Assembly: GCA_004194705.1 (NCBI GenBank)
Contig: SADC01001177.1
Span: 806,001-870,000 of the forward strand
Reading direction: 5' to 3'
Source of the DNA: Ditylenchus dipsaci
Lineage: Eukaryota > Nematoda > Chromadorea > Rhabditida > Anguinidae
Length of the DNA: 64,000 bases
Below are positions 59,401-64,000 of this stretch, one piece after another; position 1 is the first letter of the stretch; each line of letters opens with the position of its first letter. The notes under the pieces were generated by a model, which saw only the letters and a list, made by a program, of their open reading frames with translations, searched no databases and was not told the DNA's origin. Position numbers and translations under genes: made by a program.

Positions 59401-62400
59401 CCAGCCGATTAGAAGTGTGAATGAAAATCTAGACACTGGTGGTGGGATCATCAGGCCACAACATGTGAGTGTTTTTCGATATCAACACATCGGACTTCCT
59501 GTAACACACAATAAATTAAAATTGCTTAGATGACTTCAACAAATCAAGATTCCACTGTAGAATCGAGCCTGTCTCTTGAAGAAACTGGAAAATTAGAGGT
59601 AACTTTGTGTAGACTTAAGCAAGCATGTGCACGGGCCAAGCCGAAAAGGCCCGGAAAATTGCGTTAACTATGGAAAATATGTTGACTATGTAAAATTCGT
59701 TGACTGTATGGAAGACGGGCCGGCCGCCAAAAGTACGGCTCGTGCACATGCCTAGACCCAAGACCATTTTAGAAACTAATAACTTCTTTTTCAGGAAACC
59801 ATTGCCTCCAACTTGACCACATCCACAGATGCTCCATCCCAGGAAATAACGGAAAAGAAGAAGAAACTGAAAGTCAAAGAGCATGATTACATGTTTGCCC
59901 AGATGCTGAATGTTAACGAGAAGGTCACCAAATATCACGAAATTTTGCCAGTCATGGCCAAAAAAGTATACTTAATCTGAATTGGCTTTGAGCCCGCCTG
60001 ATTTCTTTATTTTAGTATCCGTTTGACCTGGACCCTTTCCAACAGCACGCAGTGGTTTCAATGGAAGAAGGGAATTCAGTGTTTGTAGCAGCTCATACAA
60101 GCGCCGGAAAAACTGTGGTAGCCGAGTATGCCATTGCTTTGTGCAAAATCCATAGGACAAGGTAATTTTGGAATAGTCCAGTTGACTCTGGGTGAAAAAG
60201 CCCAGACATGGCCTGAATTTAGCAATCCTCGGGAAATCTTCAATCCTATCGAGGGTACAGTTGAACCTCGATAAGCCGACACCCCGATAAGCCGACACCT
60301 AGATAAGCCGACACCCTGAGTTCGGTCCCTTGGGGTGTCGGCTTATCGAGGTTCGACTGTAGTCTTATACCGGCTTTTCCTTGATTTTGGCCAACCAAAT
60401 AAAATTTATGTGGTTTCATATCGAGGGTGATTCTCTATCGAGACTTAACTTCATCACAATAACGAAGATTTTTCATGCCACTTTTCGCCAGATGCGTCAC
60501 AAGTGGAAAGCATCTTCGAAAATAATCACGCCTATTTATGCGTGGTGTCTACTCTCATGAGTACATTTACTAGTAAAAATAGGCTACAAACTTTTTAAAC
60601 AAATCAAGAATTGATAACCACCTGCTGGTCTACTGGTTACATGTATTGAAATTCTATTTCAGAGTTATCTACACGTCACCAATAAAAGCCTTGTCCAATC
60701 AAAAATTCCGTGATTTCAAAATGGCGTTCGAGGATGTGGGGTTGGTCACGGGCGATATACAGGTTACCTTAGTCAAAAAGCTCACCTTAAATCTATTTTA
60801 CCTGCTTTTTTAGCTCCACACAGATGCTTTTTGCTTGATCATGACAACTGAAATATTGCGTTCCATGCTTTATAATGGCTCTGAAGTAATCAGGGAATTG
60901 GAATGGGTTATTTTCGATGAGGTATACATATATAAATAGGTTTTATAGAATTCCGCTAACAATAAATTTCCAGGTCCACTATGTGAATGACAGCGAGAGA
61001 GGGCATGTGTGGGAAGAAGTATTGATCATGTTGCCTGCCCATGTCAAGATTGTCATGTTGAGTGCCACTGTGCCCAACTGCATGGAGTTTGCTGACTGGG
61101 TGGGGTACGTGGTTTTGTCCCATTTCATGTTATTTCATTTATTTCTCATGCTTGATTGTTTAGTCGCATCAAAAACCGCAAAATCAATGTTATTCAGACG
61201 CTAAAGCGGCCAGTCCCATTGGAACATTACCTATACACAGGACAGGATGGTAAGACCAGGAAGGACCTATTCAAAATCATGGATAAGGATGGAGAATTTT
61301 TGAGCTGGGGTTGCATTTTATGCTTATTTTGCATCGAGGTATCTTAATTTTCTTTCTTCTAGTTACAAAAAAGCGGTGGAGGCCAAGAAAAATTCAACCA
61401 AGGGCAAAAGCGCACCTAACAGACACTATGCTGGTCACAATGTAGGATTTTGTTGGCGAAGGACTTGCAGAAATAATACTATTTTTTATTTCAGGAAAAA
61501 ATATCTACATTAATTTAATCGAATACCTCAAAGGAGAGGATCTGCTGCCAATGGTGGTGTTCATATTTTCTAGAAAAAGATGTGATCAGACTGCCGAGCT
61601 GCTTCAGTCTATCGATCTGACTACTGCTAAGAGAAATCTGAGATACACAAATTTTTCACTAAGTGCATTGACAGGCTCAAAGGGTCAGACAGGCAATTGC
61701 CACAGGTAAGAGTTATACTGCAGTGTGGGAATTCAGGCATCACATCATTGCTTACTGTTTTGGTCGGAAAACTCAATTACCATTTGCTAACAAATTTTAT
61801 AAATTTTTTCTGGCCTCAAGTATTTTTTTAAAATCATATGAAAAATTTGATTTTGCCGGTGGCCGATGCGATGCCGACCAACGGCTGAGCCATCAATGAG
61901 CAGCTTTGATGAAAGTACTTAAACTCACATCGACCTCGACTAACAACACTTTGAGCAAGACATCAAAATTTTGAAAAACTGTACACAGTGAAGTACAGGG
62001 TATTTCAAGAAATTCGCCGATTTTGAAACGGCCATAACTTTTTCCTTGAGCGTTTTTTGAAATTATCTTTTCGCCAATCGATTTTCTCACCGACAATATT
62101 TTTTCTGTATATAATGTGAAAACATGATTTTTGCTTGGTCCTCCCTGTGGTTCGGGCTCTGCTTATCCAGAGACCATCACGGCCCATGGCCCGTGTCACA
62201 GGGGTGACCAGGCAAAAATCATGTTTTTCACATTATATACCAAAAAAATATTGTCGGAGAGAAAAATCGATTGGCAAAAACAGAATTTTAAAAATCGCTC
62301 AAGGAAAAAAGTTAAGGCTGTTTAAAAACCGGCGAATTTCCTAAAACACCCTGTACAATGGAGCTCGCGAAAAGTATCGTTAAATCGGTGGTACAATAAC

Positions 62401-63502
62401 AATTAAACAGGGGTACAAATCAAGGTCGAGAGTGCCTTAAAACGTGGTAGAGTACGATCAGCAGATGCATCAACGCTCAAGATAAGGCATTCCTGCCAAT
62501 AAATTACATTCTTACAGGTGTTATTGATGCAAGAGCACTGCAAGAGAGGATTTGCTGTGCATCACTCCGTAAGATCCTAGCTATGCTCTTTTCTACATAT
62601 ATTTTCAACATACTTTTCAGGGCATTCTTCCCATCATCAAAGAAGTAGTGGAGTTGCTGTTCCAGCGAGGCTATGTCAAGATTCTGTTTGCCACAGAGGT
62701 GTGCATCTTCCTAGTCATCTTTTTAACACCTACTCTACTTGTTTTAAGACATTTGCTATGGGTGTGAACATGCCGGCACGCACAGTCGCTTTTGACACCT
62801 TGGAAAAATTTGATGGTAATTCCAGGAGATTTTTGAACGCCACAGAATATGTTCAGGTATTTTCAGTCGTTCTCCTCTGCTAAATATCATTTCTCCGCTT
62901 TAGATGGCTGGTAGAGCAGGCAGGAGAGGTCTAGATTCAACAGGAACAGGTAAAACAGCACATTACAGCCGACCCTAAAGTTCATTCCCGCCTAGGGTCC
63001 GACACCTTTTTAGCAACAAGTTTTTTTATAAAACCTGATTTGCAGGTTTTGTCGCAAAAATCATAGTCTTCAAAATTTTTGGGGCTGGGCTGACGGATCA
63101 GGTCTGGTAAAGGATTTTAAAAATTAAAATAAAAAAGTGTCGGATGCTTGGCGGAAACGAACTTGAGTGACGGTTTATCGAGAGTCGACTGTATTTTCCC
63201 ATTATTTGATACATAACCACTTATTTAAGTCATTGTATTGTGTAAGGGCCTGGAGCCCCCAGATGTGTTATGCCTCACCAATATGCTCAAGGTTGCTTTT
63301 TTATAGAGTGATACCCTTTTGGTAATTAATTGTATTTCAGGGAAAAGCGGTCTCTTTGGAGTCCAAATTCCGAATAACCTACCCAATGATTTTGAATTTG
63401 ATGCGAGTAGAGCAATTGCGCATTGAGGATATGCTGCAGAGGAGCTTTGTGGAGCGCACCTCGCTCAGATTGGTCGTCAGTCGCAAGGAGAAAATGGAAG
63501 AG
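56497..63502 (+). CDS. SKIV2L: SKI2-type DExH-box RNA helicase (5' two thirds)
   Basis: Helicase of the cytoplasmic SKI complex, which feeds RNA to the exosome for 3'-5' decay. Exons: 56497-56609, 57270-57451, 58994-59149, 59205-59464, 59530-59598, 59795-59965, 60016-60161, 60663-60762, 60814-60921, 60974-61104, 61164-61309, 61363-61441, 61495-61705, 62518-62568, 62621-62698, 62749-62856, 62904-62949, 63230-63291, 63341-63502. N-terminal motifs [10 protein letters not shown] and TPPGF match the family. Helicase motifs: [16 protein letters not shown] (I), [12 protein letters not shown] (Ia), DEVH (II, split 60921/60974), SATVPN (III), [27 protein letters not shown] (VI, split 62856/62904). Joins agree in phase except around exons 11-13, where three single missing bases (about 61309, 61496, 61630) are needed. 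The start at 56497 is the first ATG in a frame aligning with the family N-terminus; an upstream exon is possible. The arch domain lies beyond the window. Confidence 0.93.
56644..57249. mobile_element. Tigger-like MITE filling SKI2 intron 1
   Basis: Ends CAGTCGACCTTCGATAACC (56644) and, inverted, CAGTCGCGCTTCCACAACC (to 57249), flanked by TA. It contains two further palindromes, ACCTGGCACCC/GGGTGCCAGGT (56829-56865) and CCTTGGTCCCCC/GGGGGACCAAGG (56963-57006). The 3' splice site follows only 18 bases after the TA. Confidence 0.88.
57805..57872 (+). tRNA. tRNA-like sequence (probable pseudogene or SINE head) in SKI2 intron 2
   Basis: TATCGGT pairs with ATTGATA as a 7-bp acceptor stem (two G-T pairs). 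A box TGGCCTAATGG (57811-57821) and B box GGTTCGATTC (57854-57863) fit the pol III consensus. At 68 bases it is short, and the T stem has a mismatch, so the anticodon cannot be assigned. Probably a decayed tRNA or tRNA-derived repeat. Confidence 0.5.
58155..58978. mobile_element. Tigger-like MITE with GTGTCACTATAGCGAGG motif, SKI2 intron 2
   Basis: Ends CAGTCAACCCCCGCTATAG (58155) and, inverted, the same to 58978, flanked by TA (58153-58154, 58979-58980). The subterminal motif GTGTCACTATAGCGAGG is repeated four or five times at each end. No transposase. The splice acceptor follows about 11 bases after the right TA. Confidence 0.92.
60258..60359. mobile_element. 102-bp Tigger-like MITE with CGATAAGCCGACACC motif, SKI2 intron 7
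   Basis: Ends CAGTTGAACCTCGATAAGCC and, inverted, CAGTCGAACCTCGATAAGCC, flanked by TA. The left side carries three tandem GATAAGCCGACACC units and the right side carries one. Confidence 0.92.
61996..62353. mobile_element. mariner-like fold-back MITE in SKI2 intron 13
   Basis: CAGGGTATTTCAAGAAATTC (61996) and, inverted, CAGGGTGTTTTAGGAAATTC (to 62353), flanked by TA. The arms continue with CGCCGATTTTGAAACGGCC and CTCAAGGAAAAA, and meet near 62175 around a GC-rich centre (CACGGCCCATGGCCCGTG). The CAGGGTGT start is typical of mariner-like ends. Confidence 0.8.
62966..63191. mobile_element. Tigger-like MITE in SKI2 intron 17
   Basis: CAGCCGACCCTAAAGTTC (62966) and, inverted, CAGTCGACTCTCGATAAACC (to 63191), flanked by TA. 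Inner GGTCCGACAC and GTGTCGGATGCTTGGCGG are shared with 56644-57249. It begins 16 bases after the 5' splice site GTAAAA (62950). Confidence 0.85.
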
Positions 63503-63504
63503 GT

Positions 63505-63800
63505 ATTGTTAAACTTGTAAAAGCAGGTGTGGATAGAGTCACTGGTACATCCTATAATTTTTAGTTACCAATTTTTTGAACTTTTTAAGGAACAACTTTT
63601 GTCATTTACTGGGCTATACGATAATGCCTATATATTTCTTAGGCTATACGATAATGCCAAAAAGTTTCTAAATCAACGCAAAATTTTGAAAAAGTCCATT
63701 TCGAATTAGGGGCGTTTATCCCGAAATTAGCGGGCCTTTTTTCAAAAATCAAGGTGCAGAATTTAATATTGCCTAAAACTAATAATACTAAACCACAATG
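63505..63800. other. Start of SKI2 intron 19; no exon seen
   Basis: GGGCTATACGATAATGCC occurs twice (about 63610 and 63643). No coding match to the SKI2 arch domain was recognised before the window ends. Confidence 0.4.
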
Positions 63801-63807
63801 TGTTATT

Positions 63808-63880
63808 GGCAACGTAGCCTAATGGATAGACTTTTATTGTAGTCTGTAACTACTGATCAGTTCGAATCTCACATTGTGCA
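63808..63880 (+). tRNA. tRNA-like sequence (probable tRNA-derived repeat)
   Basis: A box TAGCCTAATGGA (63815-63826) and B box GTTCGAATC (63860-63868) are in tRNA spacing. The acceptor arms (GCAACGT against ACATTGT) pair only partly. No anticodon is assigned. It lies in the intron after SKI2 exon 19. Confidence 0.4.
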
Positions 63881-64000
63881 GTGACACTTTTCAAGTCTCT
63901 AACTTCACTAAAATTAGGTCTTGAATCTAATTAAACCAGACCGAAGAATAAGAAGCTTCGCTTTGTGTCCATATTGGTGAAGTTTGCTATTCTTCGAAAA

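Noticed and set aside
1..64000. CRISPR array, bacterial operons or integrated virus
   Set aside because: No evenly spaced direct repeats with unique spacers, no ribosome-binding-site-led operons, and no recognisable viral polymerase, capsid or reverse transcriptase were seen.

Overview
This is AT-rich animal nuclear DNA, most probably from a nematode. That call rests on interrupted genes with TTTTCAG/TTTTAG-type 3' splice sites, several 7-transmembrane chemoreceptor-like genes with an LNR...P TM3 end of the nematode serpentine type, and dense MITE-type DNA transposons. No bacterial, organellar or viral gene organisation was seen. The species cannot be named from the sequence.

Layout. Positions 1-122 hold the edge of an unidentified minus-strand gene. 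781-4528 holds three of four exons of a minus-strand receptor gene (copy 0) that has lost exon 1. 5051-35300 is a tandem array of a unit of about 9.62 kb: two full, nearly identical units (A 5051-14681, B 14682-24300), a unit cut short at about 31275 (C), and a partial unit (D). Each unit carries a paralogue of the same receptor gene, plus a TTAA-flanked palindromic element inside its last exon and, at the unit junctions, a hAT-type element with an 8-bp target duplication. D alone has a further nested Tigger/pogo element (33028-34671). D runs at about 35300 into a diverged paralogue whose exon 2 is at 37911-38119.

36000-41400 is repeat-rich (188-bp, about 10-bp and 62-bp tandem repeats, and GGCGCC-rich elements). 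41491-44202 is a second, different receptor-type gene on the minus strand. 45498-46272 is an unidentified minus-strand coding segment. 46500-56450 has no recognisable gene but many fold-back elements. 56497-63502 is the 5' two thirds of a plus-strand SKI2/SKIV2L RNA helicase gene (19 exons) that runs past the exon end at 63502. Its introns are loaded with TA-flanked MITEs, and one MITE end lies within 20 bp of a splice site in three of them.

How the parts relate. The array is best read as amplification of a receptor locus that already carried a TTAA element in its TM6 exon; the Tigger insertion in D came last. Single-base losses concentrated at 29000-31900 and in SKI2 exons 11-13 look more like uncorrected sequencing or assembly error than biology. 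Apart from gene models, most of the window is DNA-transposon debris. I see no convincing new biochemical system. The most interesting points are the array history, the Tigger-like families with repeated subterminal motifs, and the MITE ends beside splice sites.
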